Source of the DNA: Methanomassiliicoccales archaeon PtaU1.Bin030
GTDB taxonomy: Archaea > Thermoplasmatota > Thermoplasmata > Methanomassiliicoccales > Methanomassiliicoccaceae
Assembly: GCA_002067635.1 (NCBI GenBank)
Contig: MVRB01000132.1
Coordinates: 1 to 6,907, forward strand
Direction: 5' to 3'
Length of the DNA: 6,907 nucleotides
In this document: piece after piece, positions 1 through 6,483 of the stretch
Numbering within the stretch: the stretch's first letter is position 1
Layout of the letters: every line of letters starts with the position of its first letter
Made by a program: the position numbers and the translations under genes
The notes under the pieces: model-generated
Database searches by the model: none
The model's input: the letters and a program-made list of their open reading frames with translations, nothing else
Told to the model about the DNA's origin: nothing

Positions 1-275
1 TGCCTGACCAGGGTGATGCTGCCCTGCTTCTCCAGGAGCTCCAGCATCTCCCTGGTCCCGTCGGTGGAGGGGCCGTCGACCACCATGATCTCGTCCGGGC
101 GGGGGACCTGCTCCTCGAGGGAGCGGAGGCACTTCGACAGCCACTGCACCCGGTTGTAAGTGCACACGATCACCGTGGCCGTCGGTCTGTCGCCGCTCCC
201 GTTACGCACGCTCGCCCCGGGACCTGCCGTTCGTATCCCCGTGCCGATGCTGGCCTTCTCGTCGATGGTGCTCAA
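1..275 (-). CDS. Family 2 glycosyltransferase, N-terminal part (leaves window)
   Basis: This is the first 91 residues of a probable GT-A fold, family 2 glycosyltransferase that transfers a sugar from a nucleotide-activated donor at the cytoplasmic side. After a polar leader of about 35 residues the protein shows ATVIVCTYNR, the first beta strand and nucleotide-binding loop of GT2 enzymes. About 30 residues later comes MVVDGPSTDGT, matching the usual VVDxxSxDGT motif with its nucleotide-contacting aspartates. The DxD metal site lies beyond the window. No ATG exists in this frame before an upstream stop near 307. I chose TTG at 275 because a GAGAGGG stretch sits 8 nt before it and a TATA-like element at 316-320 would put transcription start near 290. 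GTG at 209 is the alternative and gives a shorter leader. Substrate cannot be read. It lies downstream of the glycosyltransferase cluster but appears to have its own promoter. Confidence 0.85.
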   Translation of the reverse strand, partial: MSTIDEKASIGTGIRTAGPGASVRNGSGDRPTATVIVCTYNRVQWLSKCLRSLEEQVPRPDEIMVVDGPSTDGTREMLELLEKQGSITLVR

Positions 276-312
276 ACCCGCTTCCCTCTCCGGACCTTTT
301 ATTCATGTCTCT

Positions 313-329
313 ACATAATATGGTTATGT
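313..329 (-). promoter_or_regulatory. TATA-like promoter element inside a 6-bp inverted repeat
   Basis: On the minus strand the sequence ACATAACCATATTATGT forms a perfect inverted repeat, ACATAA-5 nt-TTATGT, and contains a TATA-like core (TATTA, 320-316). It is an A/T-rich island in GC-rich surroundings and lies about 40 nt before the TTG start at 275. That allows initiation near 290 and a short leader with a ribosome site. Spacing fits archaeal promoters, where TATA lies about 26 nt before the transcription start. The symmetry could also be a regulator-binding site. This is inference from spacing and composition only. Confidence 0.5.
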
Positions 330-414
330 GTCCGCTCCGCGGGTAGCGGCAATGATGAGAAATTGGTTTCGATGTGGGGATCAAGGAAGCGGAATGAGCG
401 GGAGCGTAACTGAG

Positions 415-464
415 GTCGCATTTCTCCCGCCGCCGCTCCGTGCCTTTATTCAACGGCATGCGAC
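415..464 (-). repeat. Inverted repeat just downstream of the CPBP stop codon
   Basis: GTCGCAT at 415-421 and ATGCGAC at 458-464 are perfect 7-bp inverted repeats separated by 36 nt. The first base of the pair in the minus transcript lies 2 nt past the CPBP stop codon at 467. The loop has further GCCG/CGGC complementarity that could extend the fold. There is no long T tract on the minus strand afterwards, so a classical U-rich terminator is not evident. It may shape the 3' end of the operon mRNA. The rest of the gap up to the promoter at 313-329 holds only a small CCGCT/AGCGG hairpin and no convincing ORF. Confidence 0.35.
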
Positions 465-466
465 GC

Positions 467-1219
467 TCAGCCAGCAACACCCAGCAGCAGGAGGGCGACC
501 ACCATCCAGGTATCGGTGAGGGCGTGCACGGTGCCCACGAACATGAGGCTGTGGGACCTGAGGTACAGCACCCCCATCACGATGCCCAGGAAGAAGGCGA
601 AGAAGGCGTACGGGAGCGAGCCCCAGAACAGCATGAACACCGCCCCCAGCGATGCGGAGAACAGTATCGCCCTCCACCTGCCCAGCAGAGGCAGGGAGGA
701 GCGCAGCGCGATCCCCCGGAACAGCACCTCCTCCAGGTACCCCCATGCCGCCATTATGGGGATCATCAGGATAGTGGACCTCCCGATGTGGAAGTTCTCG
801 AAGAAGCGGTAGCCCAAGAACAAGGCCTCGGCCAGGGCCAGGCCCAGGGGTAGGAGGAGCACCACCATCACCGAGCGCAGAAGCAGGGGTCGGGGCCTCA
901 GGACGGGGAGCTGGACAGAGCGGTAGTGGATGACTATGGCGCCGGCCACCACTGCCAGGAGGGGCAGGTGCTCCAAGGGCATCCAGCTTAGGCTGGGAAG
1001 GAGCATGACCACCAACGCCAGGGCCTGCACTAGGACCACCGAGGATGCGGCCAGGGCCACCTCCCTCTGCTCAACGAACAGCACCATGACCATGGACGAC
1101 AGCAGCCCGAATACCAGGAACATTAACCCGACCAGCACCGCCTGGTCCATGGCCAGGAGGCGGTAGATGTAGATGGAGGCGCACCCGCAGACGAAGGGCA
1201 GGCTCAGCAGTGTCAGCAC
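467..1219 (-). CDS. CPBP-family (CAAX protease / Abi-type) intramembrane protein
   Basis: This is a roughly 250-residue polytopic membrane protein with about seven or eight hydrophobic helices. The C-terminal half carries the CPBP (PF02517) signature. EEVLFRG, near residues 163-169 of the form starting at 1219, matches motif 1 (EExxxR), and HALTD, near 232-236, matches motif 3 (HxxxN/D). Family members are glutamate-type intramembrane proteases or inactive relatives. The middle motif, normally an F/LxxxH on a helix after SS, reads SASLGAVFMLFWG here with no histidine, so activity is doubtful. An in-frame ATG at 1321 exists, but codons between it and about 1270 have T-rich third positions and overlap another ORF. 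I preferred GTG at 1219, which has a perfect AGGAGGTG 9 nt upstream; GTG at 1231 is also possible. It is probably the last gene of the operon that includes DUF1616. Confidence 0.8.
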   Translation of the reverse strand: MLTLLSLPFVCGCASIYIYRLLAMDQAVLVGLMFLVFGLLSSMVMVLFVEQREVALAASSVVLVQALALVVMLLPSLSWMPLEHLPLLAVVAGAIVIHYRSVQLPVLRPRPLLLRSVMVVLLLPLGLALAEALFLGYRFFENFHIGRSTILMIPIMAAWGYLEEVLFRGIALRSSLPLLGRWRAILFSASLGAVFMLFWGSLPYAFFAFFLGIVMGVLYLRSHSLMFVGTVHALTDTWMVVALLLLGVAG

Positions 1220-1228
1220 TGGCCAGCG

Positions 1229-1236
1229 CACCTCCT
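1229..1236 (-). promoter_or_regulatory. Strong Shine-Dalgarno site for the CPBP gene
   Basis: The minus strand reads AGGAGGTG, a full 8-base match to the usual 16S rRNA 3' end. It ends 9 nt before the GTG at 1219 and is the main reason to choose that start. It overlaps another candidate GTG at 1231-1229, which has no ribosome site of its own. Confidence 0.5.
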
Positions 1237-1266
1237 CGTGGACATGCGCGGAGGAGAAGGAGGTGG

Positions 1267-1428
1267 TCAGGCGATCAGGCCTCCGATCAACAGCACTAGG
1301 ACCATCACCGCTATCGCCCATAGTCCGAACGTGGAGGAGGTCACCAGGTTCCACCTCCGCCTGGAGGCCAGGGCCCCCAGGGTGAGCATGCCCACCAGGC
1401 ACAGTATGCATATGAGCAGCGCGAGCAC
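1267..1428 (-). CDS. Small two-helix membrane protein, unrecognised
   Basis: I do not recognise this gene. From GTG at 1428 it encodes about 53 residues: a hydrophobic helix (LALLICILCLVGMLTLGALA), a basic turn (SRRRW), a second helix (GLWAIAVMVLVLLIGGLIA) and a stop. The layout is a hairpin with a cytoplasmic Arg-rich loop by the positive-inside rule. Third codon positions are G/C-rich as in the neighbours, while the overlapping frame of the extended CPBP ORF is not, so this frame appears to be the coding one. The frame stays open and coding-like back to the DUF1616 stop at 1473, but has no ATG there; CTG at 1452 could add eight residues. It sits between DUF1616 and CPBP and ends about 50 nt before the CPBP start. 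Confidence is moderate that it is a gene and low for the start. Confidence 0.5.
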   Translation of the reverse strand: MLALLICILCLVGMLTLGALASRRRWNLVTSSTFGLWAIAVMVLVLLIGGLIA

Positions 1429-1472
1429 GGGGGAGGTCGAGCCGATATCCAGCGTGGGGACTATAACCGCCG

Positions 1473-2420
1473 CTAGGTTATCTGCAAAATGAGCCAGTTG
1501 CTCTTCACCTCCATACCGTCATCAAGGATCAGGTACAGGGTCTGGCTTCCGGCGGCATTGATCACGAAGGCGATGTCCTGCTGCCACGTTGCTCCCGGCC
1601 GCAGCTCGAACTGGTAGGACCTCCCCGTTCCGGGGGAGATGTCCACTGTCTGCGCGGGTTCGAAGGGCGACGTGTTGTTGGGCGCCTTGTCCAGAGAGAG
1701 GACGAGGTGGAACATCTCAGGGGTGCTCAGGTGCGATGTCACGGTTACCCTCATCAAGCCCGCCTGGCCCGGGGCCAGGACGCTGGGGAGGCTTTCCATG
1801 TCGCCATCGACCCCTACGATGTGCAGCTCCGAGTACTCCTCGGCGACGGGCTTGGCGCCCAATCCCTGGACCGCCAGCACGGCCATCGCCAGCACGGCCA
1901 CGGCGAGGAGGGCGGACACGACCCGCTCCCCCGACGATAGCCTCGGCCTGCTCAGCCGCGGGGTGCTGTAGAGCACGAACTGGTCCTCCGGGGGGGTGCG
2001 TGCCCGGCGCGTCACCGCGATCCAGGAGGCGACGTACGTTATCCCGATCGCCTCCGCCGCCACCACCCAGACATCGAAGTTCAGGATACCTCTAGTTATG
2101 ACGGTGCCCGCCAATGCCATGACCGCAGAGCCCAGGAGCGAACCGATGATCACCCTCTCCAGGAGGGAGATGGTCATGGTGTGCTCGTCACGCCGCGCCG
2201 TGAAGGACGGGGCGATCACGGCCTTACGTCCGGGGAAGAGCGCGGACACGATGGCGTACCCCGGGGCGAAGAACACCGCCAGGAACCCCAATGTCCATCT
2301 TACTGGCCCCTGCGCGTCGATGAGGGCCAGGAGGACCGAGACGGTCACGATCGCACAGACCGCAACCAGGTCATATGGCTTGCCCGGTCCAACGTATAAC
2401 CTAACCGCCTTGTTTGCCAT
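1473..2420 (-). CDS. DUF1616 membrane protein
   Basis: This 315-residue protein belongs to the archaeal DUF1616 family (PF07760), whose role is unknown; members often lie near surface-glycosylation genes. Helices are predicted near residues 18-36, 42-62, 89-109, 115-136 and 167-187. The segment RWTLGFLAVFFAPGYAIVSALFP (41-63) matches the family's typical first conserved block. After the fifth helix, YSELHIVGVDG (196-206) matches the conserved start of the C-terminal domain, and a beta-rich region of about 115 residues follows, probably outside the cell. NNTS at 248-251 holds overlapping N-glycosylation sequons. ATG at 2420 starts directly at the conserved N-terminus; an in-frame GTG at 2444 would add eight residues and has no support. 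Only a weak AGGGT precedes the ATG. The gene follows the second GT4 gene after 50 nt. Confidence 0.88.
   Translation of the reverse strand: MANKAVRLYVGPGKPYDLVAVCAIVTVSVLLALIDAQGPVRWTLGFLAVFFAPGYAIVSALFPGRKAVIAPSFTARRDEHTMTISLLERVIIGSLLGSAVMALAGTVITRGILNFDVWVVAAEAIGITYVASWIAVTRRARTPPEDQFVLYSTPRLSRPRLSSGERVVSALLAVAVLAMAVLAVQGLGAKPVAEEYSELHIVGVDGDMESLPSVLAPGQAGLMRVTVTSHLSTPEMFHLVLSLDKAPNNTSPFEPAQTVDISPGTGRSYQFELRPGATWQQDIAFVINAAGSQTLYLILDDGMEVKSNWLILQIT
1872..1901 (-). repeat. 15-bp tandem duplication within DUF1616 helix 5
   Basis: Two consecutive 15-bp units, CGCCAGCACGGCCAT and CGCCAGCACGGCCAC on the plus strand, differ at one base. On the coding strand they give the repeated pentapeptide AVLAM/AVLAV in the fifth membrane helix. 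This looks like an in-frame slippage duplication that lengthened or adjusted the helix. Confidence 0.7.
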
Positions 2421-2439
2421 ATGACGACCCTTGATCTGC

Positions 2440-2470
2440 TGCACATCTTTGCAACTTAACGTTCATGAAC
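2440..2470 (-). promoter_or_regulatory. A/T-rich gap with 10-bp palindrome, possible internal promoter
   Basis: The 50-nt gap between the second GT4 gene and DUF1616 is A/T-rich in a GC-rich operon. It contains the perfect palindrome GTTCATGAAC (2461-2470), immediately next to the GT4 stop, and a weak TATA-like GTTAAG about 36 nt before the DUF1616 ATG. It could be an internal promoter with an operator, or merely an unconstrained spacer. Confidence 0.25.
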
Positions 2471-3580
2471 TTATCGGTCCCCCGTCAAGTCCGAGATCAG
2501 GTCCCTGAGCCGGGGCCCCACCTCCTCCCAGGAGTACCTCTCCGAGACCAGCTGCAGCCCCCTGGCACCCAGGGCGTCGGCTCCCGACGGGTCCTTCAGC
2601 AGAGCGATGACCTGAGCCGCGAAATCGTCCCGGTCCCTGCCCACCATGCAGTTCACCCCGTGCTCCAGCTCCGGTATGCCCTCCAGGGCCAGGGGGCTCA
2701 CCACCGTGGCCCTCCCCGCCGACAGCATGTCGATGACCTTGGTGAGTATGCCCACACCCTTCCACATGGGGGCCACGCACACGTCCGCCGCTGACAGCCA
2801 CAGGTACAGGTCCGGAACGAAGCCCAGCATCCTCACCCCCGGCGGCGCTTCCTCACCCAATGAGCCCGAGCCGGCGATGAACAGCTCGGTGCCCGGGACC
2901 TCGCCGGCCACGCGGGGGTAAAGCTCCTTGGCGAGGTACTGCGCGGCATCGCGGTTGGGCATGTACTTCAGCGTCCCGAAGAACAGCAACACCCTCGTTC
3001 CCTCGACGATCCCCAGCTCCTTCCTGGCCTCCTCCCTCGTCCTCGTCAGGGAGCGTACCAGGGCCATGTCCGCGCACGTCGGGACCACCTCGAACCTGGA
3101 GGTGTCGAAGCCCAGGGAGCGGTAGGCCTCGACCTCCCTCTGAGACACCACCAGAACCCTCGTGGCCAACCTCGCGAGGACCCTCTCCAGGAGCAGGTTC
3201 CCATGCAGAAAGAAACCTGACTTGCCGAGGGCGGCGGAGAAGTCCCTGATGTTGCCGTGGTTGTCCCACACCATGGGCACCCCCAGCACGCGCGCGGCCA
3301 CCCCTCCGGCGAGGGAGTAGTAGGTCCCCTCCGCGAAGACCGCCGAGACCCTCTCCCTCCTGCCCTTCGTCAATGTGCCCCAGGTGATGGCCAGCTCGTT
3401 GAGCACGAAGGTCACGTAGCGGAAGAAGCGGTTCCTCGACTGGTCGAAGGTCATCTTGTCCAGGGCGCCAGTGGGTATGGGTACCACCTCGAACCACTGC
3501 GAGAGGAGGTACAAGAGCTTGGGGGTCCTCTCCGAGTTGGTGGGGTCCACTGCCACCTTGGGCACGAACGCAATCCTCAT
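2471..3580 (-). CDS. Glycosyltransferase, GT4-type (GT-B fold)
   Basis: This is a complete 369-residue retaining glycosyltransferase of the group 1/GT4 type, expected in the cytoplasm or at the membrane face, using a nucleotide sugar. The N-terminal acceptor domain begins MRIAFVPK and includes VWDNHGN (104-110). The C-terminal donor domain begins at FFGTLKYMPNRDAA (200-213), the typical GT4 strand and loop, followed by IAGSG (235-239). From GFVPDLYLWLSAADVCVAP (253-271) it continues to GVGILTKVIDMLSAGRATVV, the nucleotide-sugar-binding region of the Glyco_trans_1_4 subgroup, and LEGI. The usual glutamate before the LSAG segment is replaced by Asp284, so the EX7E motif is not canonical. The ATG overlaps the TGA of the upstream GT4 gene (ATGA), with AGGAGG 5 nt before it, so translation is coupled. 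Donor and acceptor are unknown. Confidence 0.9.
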   Translation of the reverse strand: MRIAFVPKVAVDPTNSERTPKLLYLLSQWFEVVPIPTGALDKMTFDQSRNRFFRYVTFVLNELAITWGTLTKGRRERVSAVFAEGTYYSLAGGVAARVLGVPMVWDNHGNIRDFSAALGKSGFFLHGNLLLERVLARLATRVLVVSQREVEAYRSLGFDTSRFEVVPTCADMALVRSLTRTREEARKELGIVEGTRVLLFFGTLKYMPNRDAAQYLAKELYPRVAGEVPGTELFIAGSGSLGEEAPPGVRMLGFVPDLYLWLSAADVCVAPMWKGVGILTKVIDMLSAGRATVVSPLALEGIPELEHGVNCMVGRDRDDFAAQVIALLKDPSGADALGARGLQLVSERYSWEEVGPRLRDLISDLTGDR

Positions 3581-4770
3581 CCGTCCCTCCTGTTATAGAT
3601 ATCCAGCAACCGATCGGCCCCCACATCGAAGCTGAAGTCCCGGAGGGCCACCTCCCGGGCCCGAGCCCCCATGCGGTCAAGCCTCACGGGGTCCTCGAGG
3701 AGGGAGCGCAGCTCCGCCGCCATCTCCTCCGGCCCCGGAGGCAGCATGGCCCCCGCCCCCTCGTCCACGATGTCGCTCTTGAGCCCCCGAGCGAAGGAGG
3801 TGGCGATGGGGACCCCGCAGGAAATGGACTCGATGGCCGTGAACGGGAAGAGGTCTGTCCGCGAGGCCACCAGCAGCATGTCGGCGGCGTTGTACAGCGC
3901 GGCCATGTCCGCCTGGTCCAGGCGGTCGGTCATGATCCTCACGTTGTCCTCCAGGCCGCTTTTACTCACCATCTCCCGCAGCACAGGCTCCTGGGGCCCT
4001 GTTCCCTTTAGGATGAGGAGGCAGTCCGGGTCCCCCACGCGGAGGAAGGACATGGCCTTGACCATGAGGTCCATCCCCTTGTTCGCGTGCATACGTCCGA
4101 TGGACAGGAGGACGTTCTGGCCCTCCTCCACTCCGAACCGCGCCCGGGAGTCCTCCTTGTTCAGGGGGCGGTAGACGGCTGTGTCGACGCCGGAGTGGAC
4201 CACGGGGGCGATCCTCTCCTCCGGCACCCCGGCCTCCTGGAGATGCCGCGCGGCGGAGCGGGAGCGGGGTATTACCGCCCGGCAGCTCTTGGTGACCGCC
4301 TTGCCCAGCGTCCGGTAGTACTGCCTCTGGAGCCATCCCATGGGTCCCTGCATGTATATGTCCAGCTCCTGCCAGATATACATGTCCGGCCCCCGGTCGC
4401 GGGTGGCCGCCCAGGTGAGATACGTCCCCGGCTGGAACACCTCGCCGGACTGCACTACATCAAGGTGCTCCCTGCGTATCTCCTCCCTCAGGGTCGGGGT
4501 GAGGGGTGCCAGGGACGGGGGGAACATCCACGGCAGCCGGGTGGGTATGTAGTCTATCTTCACCCCGCCCAGGTCCCCCGTGCTCTGGGGCCGGTAGGCG
4601 TCGGCGACGAAGATCGTGACCTCGTTCCCCCTGCGCACCAGGCGCCGCCCGGTCTCCACTATGTTCAGGTCCTGGTCCGTGCCTGGCCTAAGGCCTGCGG
4701 TACGCATGACGCTGGCATCGGCCTGGACGTCGGCCGTCTTGGTGATGAGATTGACCAGCCCTATCCTCAT
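3577..4770 (-). CDS. Glycosyltransferase family 4 (GT-B fold)
   Basis: This complete 397-residue GT4 enzyme probably extends a lipid-linked glycan or glycolipid at the cytoplasmic face. The N-terminal domain begins MRIGLVNLIT and has DVVQSGEVFQPG (104-115), typical of the acceptor side. A linker with VVHSGVDT (190-197) leads to the donor domain: LLSIGRMHANKGMDLMVKA (221-239), ILKGTGP (253-259), and D306-LFPFTAIES-CGVPIATS, the EX7E-like motif in which the first glutamate is Asp306 and the second is Glu314. Conserved IGRxxxxKG and GxGP loops are present. A longer reading frame from 4800 adds ten residues, but it overlaps the upstream gene. I chose ATG at 4770, which lies 2 nt after the upstream stop, has GAGGGG 7 nt before it, and begins exactly at the first strand. 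The end overlaps the next GT4 start. Confidence 0.92.
   Translation of the reverse strand: MRIGLVNLITKTADVQADASVMRTAGLRPGTDQDLNIVETGRRLVRRGNEVTIFVADAYRPQSTGDLGGVKIDYIPTRLPWMFPPSLAPLTPTLREEIRREHLDVVQSGEVFQPGTYLTWAATRDRGPDMYIWQELDIYMQGPMGWLQRQYYRTLGKAVTKSCRAVIPRSRSAARHLQEAGVPEERIAPVVHSGVDTAVYRPLNKEDSRARFGVEEGQNVLLSIGRMHANKGMDLMVKAMSFLRVGDPDCLLILKGTGPQEPVLREMVSKSGLEDNVRIMTDRLDQADMAALYNAADMLLVASRTDLFPFTAIESISCGVPIATSFARGLKSDIVDEGAGAMLPPGPEEMAAELRSLLEDPVRLDRMGARAREVALRDFSFDVGADRLLDIYNRRDG
3586..3591 (-). promoter_or_regulatory. Shine-Dalgarno site for the second GT4 gene
   Basis: AGGAGG on the minus strand lies 5 nt before ATG at 3580, inside the last codons of the upstream GT4 gene. Together with the ATGA stop-start overlap it indicates coupled translation and shows that internal operon genes use ribosome sites. 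Confidence 0.7.
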
Positions 4771-4772
4771 GA

Positions 4773-6464
4773 CTATACCCCTCTGATGTACATGACCCAA
4801 GCTCCCCCGTTGTCATAGACCCGGTAGTTGTACGGTGCCTGATCGCGATAGAAGTCGTACATGCCGATGGTACCCCACTGCCTGTACCACATCTCCGTGG
4901 TATCATCGAAGAGGATCGTCCCCCCGCCGTAGAAACCGGCTATGTTCCCTATGGACATGTTGTACAGCGCGCTTATCTTGATGCGGTCGAACTGCTCCCC
5001 TGCATCGTCCCAGACATCGACGGGGTAGAAGCCCCCTCCCACGATGGTGTGGGGCGCGTTCCCGGCCAGGAAGTCGGCAACGTCCACCGCCCGGTCGTTG
5101 TTGATGTACAGCGCCTCCTGGTAGAATATAGTGGAGGCGGCCGCCACCACCACCAGGGAGATGGCCACGCTGAGCCCTGCGCGGACCACCTTCCTCCTGT
5201 TGGTTATCAATATGGGCACGAAGATCATGGGCGCCACCAGGGCGAGGTATAGTATTCCCCGGTCGTACAGCTGCCCGTTGAAGAAGGCCATGTCCAGGGG
5301 GATTATGCCCAGGGGCAGCAGGAACAGTGCCAGTATGTTCCTGGGGAAGTTGACGTGACGTCTGTTCCTGGACAGCAGGTATATCAGCAGCGCCAGGAGG
5401 GTGAGCGCCAGGAAGACGCCCAGCATCCCTGTCCTCAGCTGCGGGTACAGCACCCCTAGTATGTTCTCCGAGGTACCTCTCATAGCCCACTGCTCGGACA
5501 CGCTCTCCTGCACCTGCCCCAGCATGAACAGGCGGTTGGAGATGAACTGGACGAGGTTGAGGGAGAAGGAGGAGGCCCCCGTGAAGAACCACCCCAGCCA
5601 AATGAGGATGAACACCCCCACCGGCCACGGACGCTCCCAGCGCGTCGGTCTTCGGAGACCGATGGTGAAGTAGAGGATGCGGTTGAACACCTCCTTTATA
5701 GCGATGGCCCCCAGCACGAAGATGAGGGTGGTGGGATGGGAGACCACGATGAAGGCGAAGAGCATGAGGGCGGCGTACAGCCACTCCCTGCCCTCACGTT
5801 CCAAACAGACGAAGATCAGCAGCCCGGCCACCAGGCCCATGGACTGCGGGGAGTAGTTGAACTGCAGCCACACGTTGGCGAAGGCCGCGAACAGGAACGC
5901 CAGCCGGTGGTCCATTCGGGGCACGTAGGTCCTGGCGAAAAGGTATATGGCCGCCACCGTCAGGGTAGCGGAGAAGATGGGGTAGAGCCTCAGGAACAGG
6001 AGCGCGGGGGGATCGCCCAGCAGCGCAAAGGATGCGCCCAGGACGAAGAACCCAGGATAGTTGTAGGCGTAATTGTACGCTGCCGTGTTCGGCACGATGC
6101 CCTCTCGGACTATGGCCAAGGAGGCGTCGTAATGAACGTACGAGTCCCACACCGTGGGGTACTTCTCGAACATCGCGGGTGCGCACCACAGGGCCAGGAA
6201 CAGGAGCAGGGACTGGACGAAGAACACCGACTCCGTGCCCGTGCGCAGGCCGATGGCGAGGGAGATCACCAAGAACAGGATGCCGATCCAGTAGCCCATA
6301 GGAAGCAGGCCGAAGAGCCCGAAGGGGGTTCCCAGGGGAACGTACTGGACCTCGTATCCCCAAGAGGACACGATGCAAATGGCCATGCCTGCGAGGCTCA
6401 GCGCGTACAGGAAGGAGGGGCGAATGTCGTACTCCGACCTGCTCACGACTTCCCTACGAGGCAT
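4773..6464 (-). CDS. Polytopic membrane protein, GT-C glycosyltransferase-like
   Basis: This 563-residue protein has roughly 12-13 hydrophobic segments between residues 18 and 446 and a soluble C-terminal part of about 115 residues, probably extracytoplasmic. It resembles GT-C membrane glycosyltransferases (GT39/PMT-like and related archaeal proteins), which use polyprenyl-phosphate-linked sugars or glycans. After the third helix, WDSYVHYD (106-113) holds acidic residues where GT-C enzymes place the first-loop DxD/ExD catalytic motif. YNYPGFF (134-140), YSPQSMG (204-210), SHPTT (242-246) and DRG (401-403) are other likely conserved spots. The C-terminal domain carries a potential sequon, NMS (502-504). 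The precise family is not certain; a flippase or polymerase role is an alternative. The ATG at 6464 has no ribosome site but a TATA box about 28 nt upstream, so the transcript is probably leaderless. It is the first gene of the cluster. Confidence 0.75.
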   Translation of the reverse strand: MPRREVVSRSEYDIRPSFLYALSLAGMAICIVSSWGYEVQYVPLGTPFGLFGLLPMGYWIGILFLVISLAIGLRTGTESVFFVQSLLLFLALWCAPAMFEKYPTVWDSYVHYDASLAIVREGIVPNTAAYNYAYNYPGFFVLGASFALLGDPPALLFLRLYPIFSATLTVAAIYLFARTYVPRMDHRLAFLFAAFANVWLQFNYSPQSMGLVAGLLIFVCLEREGREWLYAALMLFAFIVVSHPTTLIFVLGAIAIKEVFNRILYFTIGLRRPTRWERPWPVGVFILIWLGWFFTGASSFSLNLVQFISNRLFMLGQVQESVSEQWAMRGTSENILGVLYPQLRTGMLGVFLALTLLALLIYLLSRNRRHVNFPRNILALFLLPLGIIPLDMAFFNGQLYDRGILYLALVAPMIFVPILITNRRKVVRAGLSVAISLVVVAAASTIFYQEALYINNDRAVDVADFLAGNAPHTIVGGGFYPVDVWDDAGEQFDRIKISALYNMSIGNIAGFYGGGTILFDDTTEMWYRQWGTIGMYDFYRDQAPYNYRVYDNGGAWVMYIRGV

Positions 6465-6483
6465 CGCGGATTGGAAAATTGAC

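Noticed and set aside
202..306. 34-codon minus-strand ORF starting at ATG 306
   Set aside because: It overlaps the clear GT2 frame, is rich in Arg/Gly/His like an antisense or out-of-frame shadow, and its ATG is only about 10 nt from the TATA-like core, upstream of the expected transcript start.
440..853. 137-residue plus-strand ORF rich in Gln, Glu, His and Pro
   Set aside because: It is antisense to the CPBP gene, and its composition is what the opposite strand of a GC-rich membrane-protein gene gives.
1220..1411. N-terminal extension of the CPBP reading frame beyond 1219 (ATG at 1321 or 1411)
   Set aside because: Codons there have T-rich or mixed third positions and low-complexity Gly/Pro/His content, and they overlap a better small-ORF frame. 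A strong ribosome site supports GTG 1219.
1589..2095. 168-residue plus-strand ORF rich in Arg and Pro
   Set aside because: It is antisense to DUF1616, with no recognisable domain and skewed composition.
4771..4800. Ten-residue N-terminal extension of the first GT4 (MGHVHQRGIV)
   Set aside because: It overlaps the upstream gene, whereas ATG 4770 follows that stop by 2 nt, has a GAGGGG site and begins at the first strand of the fold.
4087..4818. 243-residue plus-strand ORF
   Set aside because: It is antisense to a well-supported GT4 gene and has no family motifs.
5736..6482. 248-residue plus-strand ORF rich in Gln, Glu and Gly
   Set aside because: It is the complement of the GT-C-like membrane gene; composition and lack of motifs mark it as a shadow.
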